From contig NC_083561.1 in assembly GCF_019925205.1 (NCBI RefSeq), forward strand, positions 21,513,217 to 21,577,216: a stretch of DNA of 64,000 bases. Direction: 5' to 3'. Shown here one piece after another: positions 1-12,642 of the stretch. Both the position numbers and the translations under genes were made by a program. Below the pieces are notes generated by a model. It did not search any database. It was not told the origin of the DNA and was given only the letters and a program-made list of their open reading frames with translations. Source of the DNA: Metopolophium dirhodum. Taxonomy: Eukaryota > Arthropoda > Insecta > Hemiptera > Aphididae. Each line of letters opens with the position of its first letter. The first letter of the stretch is position 1.

Positions 1-3000
1 TTTATACGAACAAAAAAAATATTCTTTGTCCGTTAGCTGAAAATAAATGCATGTGTGAGCTATTCATTAGCTACATTAGGATTTGATACAAAATAAGCTA
101 TAAACACCCTCCATTTCTCAAAGAATCTATTTAAATAACTTTTAATGACAATGATCCTGTAAATTTTGAGTCTACTAAATTAGGATAAACCAACATCCAA
201 CATCGTGTATATGTACGATGTATACCTATATATATCGGGTTGCCAGTGGTTACCACTTTTAGGAAGCTCATGAAGTACAGTCTCTGATTCGGCCAATTCC
301 CCGGCATGCGTTTCGCGCTTCAGATGTTTAGAAGATCTCCTGGCCGACGGTTGCTGCAGCGCATACCTATCTGCGGTTGATCTACCAATGTTAGATTTCT
401 TGAGTGGCTTTTCAAATAATTTCTAGTACTTAATGTTTGTTGACAGATGAAGCGTCAATGTTTAAGTTTGGTGTGACATTCAAAAATCAAATTACCGAAT
501 GATAAAAAACTATTACTATAGATATTGTATTATCTATAACCAATGGAAACCCGACGTAGCCCTTGCCAAAGATTTGTTTTTAAAAAAAATATACATTTGT
601 AATCAATGGCCACCATCATTAAAGTGACCTACTCAATGGCGACAAGGTACACTCGACACCTTCCGTGCTGCAGAGAGGTGACCTTCTTGCCCTTTTTAGA
701 TTCTGATCGGAGCGAGGTAGCTAGGTAGTGGTTTTACAATGGTGTTTATTTTTTTTTTTATATCCTGTATACGAAATTTCTACAAGAAGGAGTACTTCGA
801 TTTCAACATATAGTACCTTATATTTTAGTAAATTTGATCAAGATGGTACTTTAGAGAGGTTATTTTTCGATTGTCTCAATAGTTATTTAATGCCACGGGA
901 AAAACTACTGACAAATTACGAAAAACCGCTTAAAATGGGATTTTAATTTCTAACGCTTTGTATATCGCCGTAGCAACGAATAAAAAATTATAATATTATT
1001 ATATTAATTTAACTTAAAGGCTATAATAAATAATAAAAATTAAAAAAATTCAGACTGATAAACCGTAGAAACGTTTTCCTTATACAATGATATTATATCA
1101 TTGAATTCAAGTTTAATATAATCCATTTTACATTGACGCACTTGTAACCTATTGTACAGCAGAGCGACATCCACTTACCCGCTTTTTTTTTCTTTATTGC
1201 TTACCTGCCAATAAAGTCTGCGCAAGCCTACAGATAAGCCAACATCATAAATTATTGTAAAGATAAATAAACAAAAGAAATTGGTACCGTAATAATGATG
1301 AGTTGCATAATTCGTCGAATTGAATTTGATAAAATACCTATTCACTAAAATAATGTTTATTGAAAAACAAATGAAGTGTAAACGATTCATTTTTTTAGCT
1401 TCAGAATCTTTTCATAAATCCTCGTTCGTCTAGTTGGTAATTTTTTCTGTATGAAAAACAGGCTCAAGCTCTCACAACTTTATATAAATTGGAGGAATCT
1501 AAATATAGATTTCCCATCATAAAATCGACGATTTATCGTTTAATTACCTACCTTGTATACATTTCATATAGAACTGTGAAATTATCAAAAATATAATATG
1601 GAAATGTTGTGGAAATAAACTATCATCACATTTTGAATTGTCATTCAGTCGTCAATATTTAAGCTGAACTGAGAATAAAAATATATACATATTAGGTAAT
1701 AATTATTATAATGGCCAATTATTTCAAATAATATTAATATCATAAAATCATGAATTGTAATATTGCTGTTAACATTTACAGTTACATATAAGTGTTATAA
1801 TAATTATGCCATACGAAATAAATAAATAAAAACACAACATTTCCTCAAAAACCTTTCTTCATTATTTTTAAGATGAGAGAATCCTATCAGAAAAAATATA
1901 AATAATTAAATATGCAACATAATAATATGTATCTATTAAGAAAATAATAGGTATAAATGTACATATGTTATGTCGAAGATGGTCATAGAGATAAATCATT
2001 ATTATAACTTACAAACATAAGTTATTGTTAGTTTAAACTAGGTACTTTAAAGTCACTTCAAGATTCCGAAAGTGAGTACTGGTACTGAGTATGATATGTT
2101 TTTCCCCAAAAGGCAATTTCTTATGAAATTAAATAGATTGAGAGAAGCAATCCAAGATATATCCAAGTGGCGAAGGGTAGTAATGGTGTGCAAGAACTTT
2201 TAGGGAGCAGACATGTCAGAAGAAGAAAATATTTTAGTGCAGTGTGAGATGTTTTTTTTAGTTTTAAATTTAAAATAAATTTGAGAGATTAATTAATAAT
2301 ATGGATTTTTTTCTAAGCTTATAAAATTAATCTAAATGCAAATTATAATAATTAAGTTTATCTCAAATCATCACCCATAAAATTTAATTCAAGGATAGTT
2401 ATTTCAAAGTTCAATCAACTGAAAATGGAAATTAATTTTGTTTTAATCAAAATTAATATTCATAATATTATTACTATTCGCAGGTATACGAAGTGCAAAT
2501 AAAAAATGTTGGTGAGAAAAACTGTGTCTTATAAAAATAATCTGTATATTTGATTTTTAAAGTTGGATCATCACAAATAATACACGAGTATTGAGCACCT
2601 ACCTACAAAAAGTAATAAGTAAACATAACAAATAAATAATAGTAAAGATGTTAACATTTTATTAACTAATAAACATACCTTTACAGGTTGTTTCTAAATT
2701 GCAATAATTTGTGTCCATCAAGAACGTATTCATTGGACAGCTCTGTCTAGGGATATACGTTTTTATTAATATTTTGTTTGTGCATATAAAACAGTATAAG
2801 GTAAACAGAAAACTATTTTCATTTTCATAAACATGATTTTCAATATTTTGTAAATAAGTTAAATTGAATTTGAATTTGTTAACTACTTTGATATTGTAAA
2901 ATAATATTATTATACTTGGTATTAATAATTAGAAGTCATAATGTATATTTTTAGAATAACTCAACAGAATAATTATATTCGTTGTATTCAAACGCTAAAA

Positions 3001-3883
3001 TATGGACAAAATATAACATTTTAATTATCTTTTGAAGATACCAAAATAAATTAATAAACTAAATGTATATTTTACACCATCTTATTACCCGTACCTGTGT
3101 TTAAATATTTTGTGTATTCAAATAAATTCAAAGAAATACTTGTTTGAACAAAAGAATTTAGAAGTTGAAAGGTTTTAATTAAATTCTGTTTTAATTAAAA
3201 CAATTGATTTAACAACAAAATAGTTAATTATTGATATAATTGTTTTAAATTCCTAGATTAACTAATAATGTATTAATGTATTTCAAGTATTAGATATTAT
3301 TTGTGTTTACCAATGCTTAATAATATAAGCACCTTTGTTTCAAAAACTAAAAAGCCTAATTTAGTACACGTCATGATCTAAAAATGTACACCTTAAGAAC
3401 ATCTATGATTGCAGGGTATTATAAAAAGTTAAAAGCTCTATGACAGTTTATATTAAACCACGCTACAACCCCATTAAAAATTAAATATTCAATGTCTATT
3501 TCCCAAAACATAGTGTAGTAGTAGCTGATATGTAATAATATATTTTAATAACATATTATGGCTTCTTCCCTCAATTTCTGTTTATGATGATATCCATACT
3601 GTCGTGTTGCTGTACGATTTAAATAAAATATTCTAATACCTATTTATCAAATCTGTCAAGAAGTTCTATCATTTGATGGATTCTTCTTTCAAGCCTCCAA
3701 CCCATCAACTCCCATAGCGCTTGTACTTATTGTAAAAAAAATAAATTTACAGATAGTATAAATAAATTAATAATGTAACAAAAAAAAAACCTATTTATCT
3801 AAGTATAGGTACCTACGGCGTTAATCAAAAATAAAGTCTATGCATAACTGATGAAAATATTTACATTTTCAACATTTTCATAA
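1..3883. other. Gene-poor AT-rich DNA
   Basis: No exon-like block is seen. It contains the repeat remnant at 610-725 and a GC-richer, non-coding patch at 240-385. Short open frames at 728 and 1175 have AT-rich codons and no support. Confidence 0.7.
610..725 (+). repeat. Dispersed repeat remnant
   Basis: AGTGACCTACT, GGTACACTCGA and ACCTTC recur in the same order at 7870-7945. Both are followed by a short GAGCGAG block. A weaker relative of the distal part (ACAGCAGAGCGACATCC) is at about 1156-1172. Confidence 0.5.
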
Positions 3884-3889
3884 TTTATT
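3884..3889 (-). terminator. AATAAA polyadenylation signal (minus strand)
   Basis: AATAAA read on the minus strand, 17 nt downstream of the TAA of the candidate exon at 3906-4160. AATAAA is frequent in AT-rich DNA, so it supports the exon only weakly. Confidence 0.3.
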
Positions 3890-3905
3890 TGACTCTTCCA
3901 GCGGA

Positions 3906-4160
3906 TTATTTTATAGTTATTACAGGTACACGTTGGTCACGATGCACCGTGGTCGATAGATTGCATTCCACGTGACCGATTATGGTCGCGTGCGATTTTT
4001 CGGGCGCCAATTTAAATGTACAAACATCGTACGAGTCGAATACCTGCGCACACTTCCGGTGCGCCGAGAATTGCGTCCGGTACCCGATGATTCCGTCGGC
4101 GGTACGTCCGCCACACGGTGTTGCAGTGTCCGGTGTTTTCGGAATGGGATAACAGGTCAA
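3906..4160 (-). CDS. Candidate terminal coding exon, protein not recognised
   Basis: On the minus strand an 84-residue open frame follows a good acceptor (TTGGATTTCAG|TTG at 4161-4162) and ends with TAA at 3908-3906. Codon third positions are GC-rich in otherwise AT-rich DNA, as in the serpin exons. The peptide contains four cysteines and reads LTCYPIPKTPDTATPCGG... then CAQVFDSYDVCTFKLAPEK. An AATAAA on the same strand lies at 3889-3884, about 17 nt past the stop, giving a very short 3' UTR. I found no matching upstream exon within the window. The overlapping plus-strand frame (3972-4265) is probably its shadow. No family is assigned. Confidence 0.4.
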   Translation of the reverse strand: MTCYPIPKTPDTATPCGGRTADGIIGYRTQFSAHRKCAQVFDSYDVCTFKLAPEKSHATIIGHVECNLSTTVHRDQRVPVITIK

Positions 4161-7100
4161 CTGAAATCCAATGATATTTCACTGCGATTTTCTGTTAGGA
4201 AATTCGTTTTAAAAAAAACAGCAGACGAATCAGTGGGGAAACAACTAACAGGTATAAGCAGATAGGTATGTATAAAGAAAATACTATTTCAAAACGGATA
4301 TTGCTCAATGAACAGAAAAATAAATGGCTTTTGAATAATGTTATGCAATACGACGTATAATTTTTTGCCCCTTATATTGCTATATATATTTTATAATATA
4401 TTATATTGTGTATAATATTATGCTTATTGATGTGCACTCAATTCACAAATTCTCAAACTGTGGTACAGGTCGTATATATTTAAATACAGATATATTATTA
4501 AAAATAATCACTGCAGGATTTAACCGATTTTTCATATTGAATAGTTTTGTTGTAACTTTTAAGTCGCCATTGGTCGTGACTAAACCACAACAATATATAG
4601 TCATAAATTGGTTACCTACTTAGATACCTACGCAAAAAAAAGTATGAGAACCTCTCAGTGTCATTCTAACTTTCATTGGCACGCTAGTGCAATCATATTT
4701 GGCACCCTTATGGCCCTATTAAACATACATATTTATACATTTTCCACCCTTTAAAATGTCGCAACTTTTGCTACCCTAGAGCACTCCCCCCCCCTCCCCC
4801 GTTGGCTTGAATCTGGAGTATCTAGCGCTAAACATAAACGTATAATAAGACGTCAGGATAATAACTTTTACATTATAATATCATAGGTTAGGTTAGTCCC
4901 AAGGTCCCCGAACAAAGTTAGTCGAAAATAATTTGCATATATACACCTACGCGTCTCACTTTTTATTTTCTGTTGATAGGTAGGTGTACGAGAAGTAATT
5001 GTACGCGTTTTACTCGTTATACTTGTGAGAAATAATTTGAATTTACAATAAATGTTTTATGTTTTGATGACTATAATAATATCATGTCTGTATGAATATG
5101 GTCTATTATGATTATTAGAGTTGCTTCGTATCAACAAATGCAAACTGCTCAAGGGGGGGAGGTGGGCGAAACACGTCGTAAATCCACTTTTGATAACTGG
5201 ACGTTATAAAGCCAATAATAGTTTTACCATTGTCATTAGTTTAAAATATTTCTCGCATGTGTTACACATAATGTGTATATTATATTTTGTTCATATTTAT
5301 AATTTTTCAACTTTATTTTCTCGTGTTTTCCCGAGATGTATTTTATAAACTCACATAAAATACAACTAAATTGGTCAATAAGAATTCAGCCAACACAGCA
5401 ATTTTTTGTAAATCAACGAAAAGCACGATTTCGTAATAAATAATATGCACATCAATTTTTCCAACAGTAGTCGTATTATAAAATAAAATGTGTGTTTTAG
5501 TATACTCTTACTTCCCCAAAAATGTTCATTGAAATCTAATGCCACCAGCAGGAATATATCATATTACTATTTAAGTGAAACACACTGTACCTACAACTAT
5601 AGGTACTGGCTACCTATTGATAACAATTAATCTTAAACCAGATAGAAGTGAATTAAAAAACTGCTAATTTATTTAAGTTTATAGCCACATACATAATAGA
5701 TGTTTGATTTCATACATAGATGGCTAACCAATGGCGCTTAGATACTGTGAATCAATAGAGATCAATCTGTAATATTAATTGTAAAATACTTTATAGAAAA
5801 TTGAAAACAATAATTTCTTAATACATCGACTGATAGAATGGTATAAAAACTACGATAATATTGATTAAAATACAATTGGTCAAGGTAATAAAATATAGTA
5901 AATTTATTAATAATAATGATAGGTAGAAGAAATCGCTGCTTGAAAAATTCAAATATCCAACTGTTTCCTAATTGTTTTCATTCAAGGTCGGTCATGGTCA
6001 AAAATAGTCTTTATGGTTGCTTTAGTGATACATATATAATAATAAATTTTTTCCAAATACACAATACCAGTCGAGGCTAATAATTGTCAATTGGTGTTTT
6101 GAATCTTTGTTGGTAGCTATCATCGTATTATACAGAGAAGGTCGTTTTGAGTAATCAGTGTCGGGATAATCCATTCATACTTTTTGATTTGAAACGTAAA
6201 AATATATTATAGTTTAATGTTAAAAAGCATTTGAAGGTTAATGACATGGTCTTTATTTTGCAATGTATAAAAAATAAAATGGCTTTTTTGGCTTTGCATT
6301 ACAAATATTTGGGAATTTCCGATTCATTTTTATAGAACGAATGATGAAGGATACAATTCATATTATTCATTACACTATGTATTTATAAATCTGTATATGC
6401 TTGCCAGATATTTGTGACGGCATTCGTACGGTTATTGGAGATTTCAGAACGATAAACCTCTACCTCGTCGTCACGCGTCCTTGCTCCTAGATAGTGGACA
6501 TACACTGTAGTTTTTATTTTAGATTTTAAACTGCAGACAAGTTCAATCGATATACTTTGACTTCGACTGTGCATTTTTAAAAATATTTATTGTCAACCTT
6601 TTAACCTATCATACTTTTGTTTTTTCCTATTTGAAATCAAAATCTAAATATTGCAATACCTCTTCGAAAATAGAATACGATAAACTACGAATAATAATTA
6701 TGTTTACGTTAACTTCAACGAAACGTATACACTTTGTGGTTTTCAGCTTTTGTAAGGGTACTTTAGTTTATCAAAAAAAAAAATAAAAAATACATATATT
6801 ATATAGGTTCAGAGCTAAGTGAAAAATATACTATCAACTTCACAGATAATGTGATACTGCTGCAGTGATAAACATGTGTTTAATTTTTCAGTTTTATTCG
6901 AGACCATTTTTTTATAATAGAACGACTTTTTCAAAATTTACATGTGAGTGCGTGACCCTACATCGATTATAATTTTCATTCTCTTCATAGTATTTTTTGT
7001 ATTGAACTGGTAAATGTTTAAGTAGAAGGGACGAGGAATGAAGCCTGACAATAGTATAAATGTATAATAATAATATAATATATTTTTGCAAACATAAACT

Positions 7101-7869
7101 ACAATAACAATGAAATGTTTTTTACGTGGCAATCATTAACGTTTGAAGCAAAAGATTTTCTAATTTTAGGGTGATATTTCTGGATGTAGCACATTTGGTT
7201 TTTGTAGTAATCTACTTCGGGGGATCAAAATTAAGAAAATTCGCAGTTCTTTTAGGAAAAATTAACATAAATGTATGTCGTTAAAATATTAAAATGTTGT
7301 TGTTTAACTTAACAATGTAGTACAAGGTGCTTCCTAAGTTGTTCCTACAACAGTTTTAAAATATTTAAAATACAATGTCACAATGTTTTTACGAGAGATT
7401 AGAGTTAGCATTTCAACGAAAAATAGGGTTCGTTGCTCAATCAGTTGTAGTTGTTTAGTTGTGATTCAAAAAATATTAACCGCATACGTATAGAGACTTA
7501 AAACATTTTACCATAGACAACGTATATTTTTATTTTATAAACACAATGCAATTTTCAAAATATTCATTGGCTAATTTTAAGCTATTTGTACAATTAATAT
7601 TTTAACATGATCATAGAACATGCGATTATGTTTTATGACACCATCGAACTTACTGTAGATCGGTAATGGCATATAATATTTGTATGCGATATTTTTTTAA
7701 ATAATTACTTCGACCAACCTCATTGGGAAAATACTAAAAATAATTATAAGTTATACTTAATAATACATACTTATCCTGAAATAAATTCTGATCCACCCGT
7801 CTCCTTAGCTCATAATCGTTTATTATTAAATGTAAAATATTAACATATTATTATACCGAATGCCCATTA

Positions 7870-7945
7870 CAGTGACCTACTGAACAGCGAGGTACACTCG
7901 AAACCTTCTATTTATACCAATAGGCTACTATAGCAGAGCGAGTTT
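7870..7945 (+). repeat. Dispersed repeat remnant, second copy
   Basis: Same family as 610-725: ACAGTGACCTACT, GAGGTACACTCGA, ACCTTC, then TAGCAGAGCGAG. No terminal structure could be established. Confidence 0.5.
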
Positions 7946-9404
7946 GTTTATTTTTTATCATATTAAATTATTTTTATGAATGAATTACAATATTTTTAAA
8001 ATGATTATTCATGACTCGTAAAAACATTACTGTAAACTGATATTTTCTCAGAATCTTTTTTTCGGATGCGATGCTGAATCATAGCTTTAAAAATATTACA
8101 ATATTTTTTATTGGTATAATAATATATGGTTTACTATTTTATATTATTGTGCATTTTACTAGGTCACTAATATAATATTATACAAGTATTAAACATATTT
8201 TCATAATATTATATTATTTACACAATTGATGTCTTATACAGACTTGACCGTCTTTCAAGGTACTCACAACAGTGTTTGGCAAATAATATAAGTTTTTTTA
8301 GTACGTAATAATCGTTCTCCCGGATCTTACGTTCAAGGTTATATATAGGTACCGCACTGCACCGACACGACATAATAATATTATGCACTATGATGATTGT
8401 GTTGTAGACAGCGTGAATTAGCTATTGGCGATGAGCGTCTGACTCACTTCGGCAATATTTGTCAATAAATCTGTCTAAACGCCACGCACGTACAGCTGTG
8501 TTTGCAATCGACTCGTTATTAATCAGGACTTGAAGTCTCCAGACAAAAAATTAAAACTGTTTTAGCTAATTACCCAACCCGTGGGTAAGTCATATTCGAT
8601 AGATCTCTTAACGCGAGTCTTAAAGCGTGCGAAGAACGTGACACTTAAAGTGTTTCGATCAGGACGACTGTTTAAACATCCCTTCCCTCCGGAGCTGAGT
8701 GGGTATAATGTCTACTCCTTAAATAACACTTAATGGCTTTGAAATGAAGTGCGTTATAAACACTCGAACGAAATATGCGTTCAGTAATAATGTATACAAT
8801 GTAATACACCAACTTCATTGAATTATTTTGTTCAGTCCGATCTGATTTTGTTGAAAATTTTTCGAGGGTGGGTGTTACCACGACGGTTACCAATCCAGTG
8901 GCTTGTAAATACAATGTGCCAATGTCGTCTATATGTCATCTAATAAATTTAATTTTCAATACATAATTACTATACATTTATACTCATGATTTATCCTTAT
9001 AAATTATAGTCAACATGCCAATTCGAATGTATTCTTAGCAGCATATTTATATATTGTTTACACTTTATATTGAGTTTATGATAAGCATGAATTCAATTAC
9101 TTTCATACATGAATAATAAATTATAATATTATAAATTTAGTGAGTTAATTTATATTATGAACCCACTTTATGTTTATTTTAATACACTAATACATTTTAT
9201 TATTATTATATTACAATATTATAATAGTATGAACATTATAATATTATCACATTATAAATATTTTAATATTTACGTACCTAATAAAACCTTTTCAGAAATG
9301 TTACTAAATAAATTCAATTTATTTTATGAATTTATTAAAAATAAATAACCTACCTATTGAAAGCGTATTGTTTGAAAAATACGATACACAATATTATGAT
9401 GTTT

Positions 9405-9421
9405 GGGGGGGGGGGGGGGGG
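9405..9421 (+). repeat. Homopolymer G17
   Basis: Seventeen consecutive G residues in AT-rich DNA. It could form a quadruplex or be an assembly-sensitive tract. Confidence 0.9.
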
Positions 9422-9590
9422 AGTGTCTACATTGTAGCATCTCAATATAATATAATATTCGGAATACGTATTGTTGTTTTTTGTCATTTGCATAATACTC
9501 TTTAACACATAACAATAATATGCCATATTATTATAGCAATAAATAATTATAAATATGATATATAATAAATAGGAAGGTACTATATCGGAT

Positions 9591-10010
9591 TGGAGACACT
9601 CGATTGGTTGAAATCGAAATGATCGACTGACATCGGATATCGGCAGATGGAAAGTAAATTTTCACTGACTAATGCGGTCAGGTATACCTACTCCAAGAGA
9701 CGGATAATGACGGAGCCGATATATATAGCTTCAAAATAACGTTTCTTCTCTTTCGATAGTGGTCGATTAAAATCGCAATAAATTACGAGATTTGTCAGTC
9801 TGTTCACGGGACAATTTTGCGACTATTGACTGCAGCTGACACGACGGTGGTTTTGATCTGTGCATTTTCTGACGTTTTTCGTGGCCACGGACATTACCGT
9901 AACCGCGGTTTCACTTGCGCGACAATGTAGGTACTCTCAGTTAAAACACCACCGTGAAGATTATTGAAGTGTATGGTTAAACAACATTTTTTAAATCTCG
10001 TGCAGTTGTG
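9591..10010. other. GC-richer island, function unclear
   Basis: CpG content is raised between 9590 and 9960, with TATATATAG at 9720-9728 and a TCAGT initiator-like motif at 9797. No open frame with coding character was found. A promoter is possible but unsupported. Confidence 0.35.
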
Positions 10011-10311
10011 CAGAGTTATAATCACCTGTACGATTCGAGTGTTTAATAATATTAAAGAATATTTTATTAATTTACTCAGATCGATTGAATGACTAGTTAG
10101 AATTATTCGCTGAATGCCACTGAGTAGAACGCGGTACGATAGACTAACAGATTATATAGTAAGTGACATTTAAAAACAAAAAATCTAAAATTCTAAAAAT
10201 CTTCATTTTTTTTACAAAATATTATAGGCTTGTGAAAAATAAAACCTAAGTGCACAGATCTCGTGGGTATATCTAAGCCCTAAAAATATTTTGAAAACCA
10301 CGATACGACAA

Positions 10312-10313
<2 letters not shown>

Positions 10314-10344
<31 letters not shown>
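10314..10344 (+). repeat. (TTA)n microsatellite
   Basis: An uninterrupted TTA run of about ten units. The open frame that covers it (poly-leucine start) is an artefact of the repeat. Confidence 0.9.
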
Positions 10345-10750
10345 GTATTGTACATGTATTTTATTTACGTAATTTTAAGTCTATTCTAAAATATGATATT
10401 ATTATGGGCAACGATAGTGACGGTTGTCTCTCGCAGTTATTAAAACGCACTGATTTCGGAACACTAACCCGGCCAAATAATAATATGCAAGTATTGACGT
10501 TCACGGTCTGTTAACCATAATACACATATTATTCCTCGTACCTACATATTATTATATAGATAACGTCTAAGCTTACCTACGCGTTTCGGCCATTTATAGG
10601 ACTGTTCGTCATGACGCATGTTTTAATCGATTATTCGGTGCGTTCGATTCGCCGTTAACGCACAAATATAATATTATATTATAAAATAATTTGCAACGCG
10701 TAATAAATAATAATACTATACACATTATAATATCCATTTACACACACACA

Positions 10751-10860
10751 CAGTGGTGGCGAACTTTTTTGCCAGTGAAACAAGAGACATTTCAGTTCCA
10801 CCACACCCACATATTTCATCCATCAACCATCATGGGGTGTTGCCCCCCACACAGCACACA
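10751..10860 (+). mobile_element. hAT-like terminal fragment
   Basis: CAGTGGTGGCGAACTTTTTT directly after a CA run resembles a hAT terminal repeat. No matching opposite end was found nearby, so this is probably a solo or eroded end. Confidence 0.35.
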
Positions 10861-12400
10861 ATCATTCACGGAAAATGTATTATACTTAAAATTCTTATGA
10901 ATAAAAATAATTTTTCATAATATTATATAAATAGGTACCTACAGCTTATTATTTAAGTCTCGACCAATATGTAAACAAGTAATTTTTTAAATAATGGATA
11001 TTTTTGAAATATTGGAACAAAGATACATTATACATAATATTATCACATGCAATAAACACGTCATATGGTTGAAGTAAAAGTAATTATACCTTCAATTAAA
11101 AATATATCTGAATAAGCTATACTGTAATATTATAAGAGTTCGTACTTAACCTAACCTTACACAAAAAATATAGTTGTAATGTGCAGTCGGGGGCTACTGT
11201 TTGCCCTCTGTATTATACACTATTGACCTTTATTAACTATACAATGATCACGTGGCTTATTCAGCACTTTCATTTTCCAATTTATATATTTTTATCATGC
11301 ATCCATGCTATATGGTGTGGGACTGATAAAATATTTAATATTTCAACAGACATTTCAATAATTTTTAAGTAATTTTAACTATTATCATTCTGTAATTCGT
11401 TCATTAAATACATTTAATTACAATTTTTTTATTGTTAAGACGATGTGGTCTTAGAATCGTTATCACATTTATAAAATAGCTTTGTCGTATTTTATTTACG
11501 ATTTTGTTTGTAATGGGTGGTAAACATTTTTTTGGGTCATTTGCAATGATGTAGTATAAGTGTTTATAAAATTCAAGTGCCAGTAATAAGTTCACAGGTT
11601 CCTAAAAACAATTTTTTCTCGCGGTGATAGTTTTTTAAAAAATGAATAGGCGTATTTTTAATACCAGTTGTATATTTTGTTTGTCTTATATTATATTTTC
11701 TCTGTTTTTAATTCAAAAAATGAATTGTAAATATATTGATATTGTTTATTTAAAATGAGTCACTTATTTTAAAAAAAATATAAATATTATGTCCGGAAGT
11801 AGTGAGTTCCAAATTTTTAATTTACGACTTAATATTTAAAAAATAATAAAACAATGTTTTACTGTGTTATTTTTTAATAACTTTATTTTTTATTTTATGG
11901 AATATAAATCGATGAAATAAAAATATAGTTTAAAATGCCGAAAAAATTTGACCAAAATTGACTATAGGTTCCCCATACGGCCATACCTGGTTTGTATATT
12001 ATATTATGTAAATCTTTTTGCAGGTTTGTTATTTAAAATAGACTACCTATATATAGTCTTTGCACCTACTACTACCTATTCACTACTACTTTATTAATTT
12101 TATAATTAATAATATTTTTTGAATTTTAAATGCATTTTCCTACCCGTACCCCGGACATATATGGTATTGATAAATTAATAAGTGATAAGAGATTGTTTAA
12201 TTTAATTATTCACACAATATAGTACCTAAAAATAAAATGTCTATGAAGTCTCTAAATATTTACGCAGACGAATGCGAATGCATCATTGCACAAGCTATAT
12301 AATATTTATTACTATTCATGTTTAAGGATATTTCCCAAAAAAAAGTATGAATAATTCAAATTACATATTTATTATACGCGACAGTTAAACAAACAATTGA

Positions 12401-12430
12401 TGCAACTGCTGCAACTGCTGCAACTGCTGC
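12401..12430 (+). repeat. Short 9-bp tandem repeat
   Basis: Three exact units of TGCAACTGC, followed by a partial unit. Confidence 0.85.
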
Positions 12431-12586
12431 GCAATCGTTTAATCATGTGACTCTTTTCTTGACGTTTATAGAAGCAGAATTTGTCTCTTTATTCTAGACT
12501 GATTACAGTGAGTCTTGATTACAACAAACTGAACTAATGTCGATATCGATAATATTGCTATTATTATCTGTACCACATTTGAGCAC

Positions 12587-12642
<56 letters not shown>
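12587..12642 (+). repeat. (CA)n microsatellite
   Basis: A CA repeat with two interruptions (AA near 12604, CG near 12635). The cysteine/valine-rich minus-strand frames over it are artefacts. Confidence 0.92.

Larger units (their letters stand above)
4161..9590. other. Gene-poor AT-rich DNA
   Basis: Transposon-like debris at about 4660-4820 (GGCACCC, a C-rich run) and the repeat at 7870-7945. A GC-richer patch at about 8400-8700 has an open minus-strand segment before a GTGAGT, but no convincing exon. Confidence 0.65.

Noticed and set aside
4880..4895. Insect telomere-type TTAGG repeats (also near 12995)
   Set aside because: Only two units at each site, which is expected by chance in this text.
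6383..6574. 63-residue minus-strand frame with a possible internal exon
   Set aside because: The candidate splice sites would enclose under 40 nt, and the codons are not exon-like.
8430..8520. Possible minus-strand exon before a GTGAGT donor (peptide around AVRAWRLDRFIDKYCR)
   Set aside because: The acceptor side is weak and the open stretch is short, so it is not distinguishable from chance.
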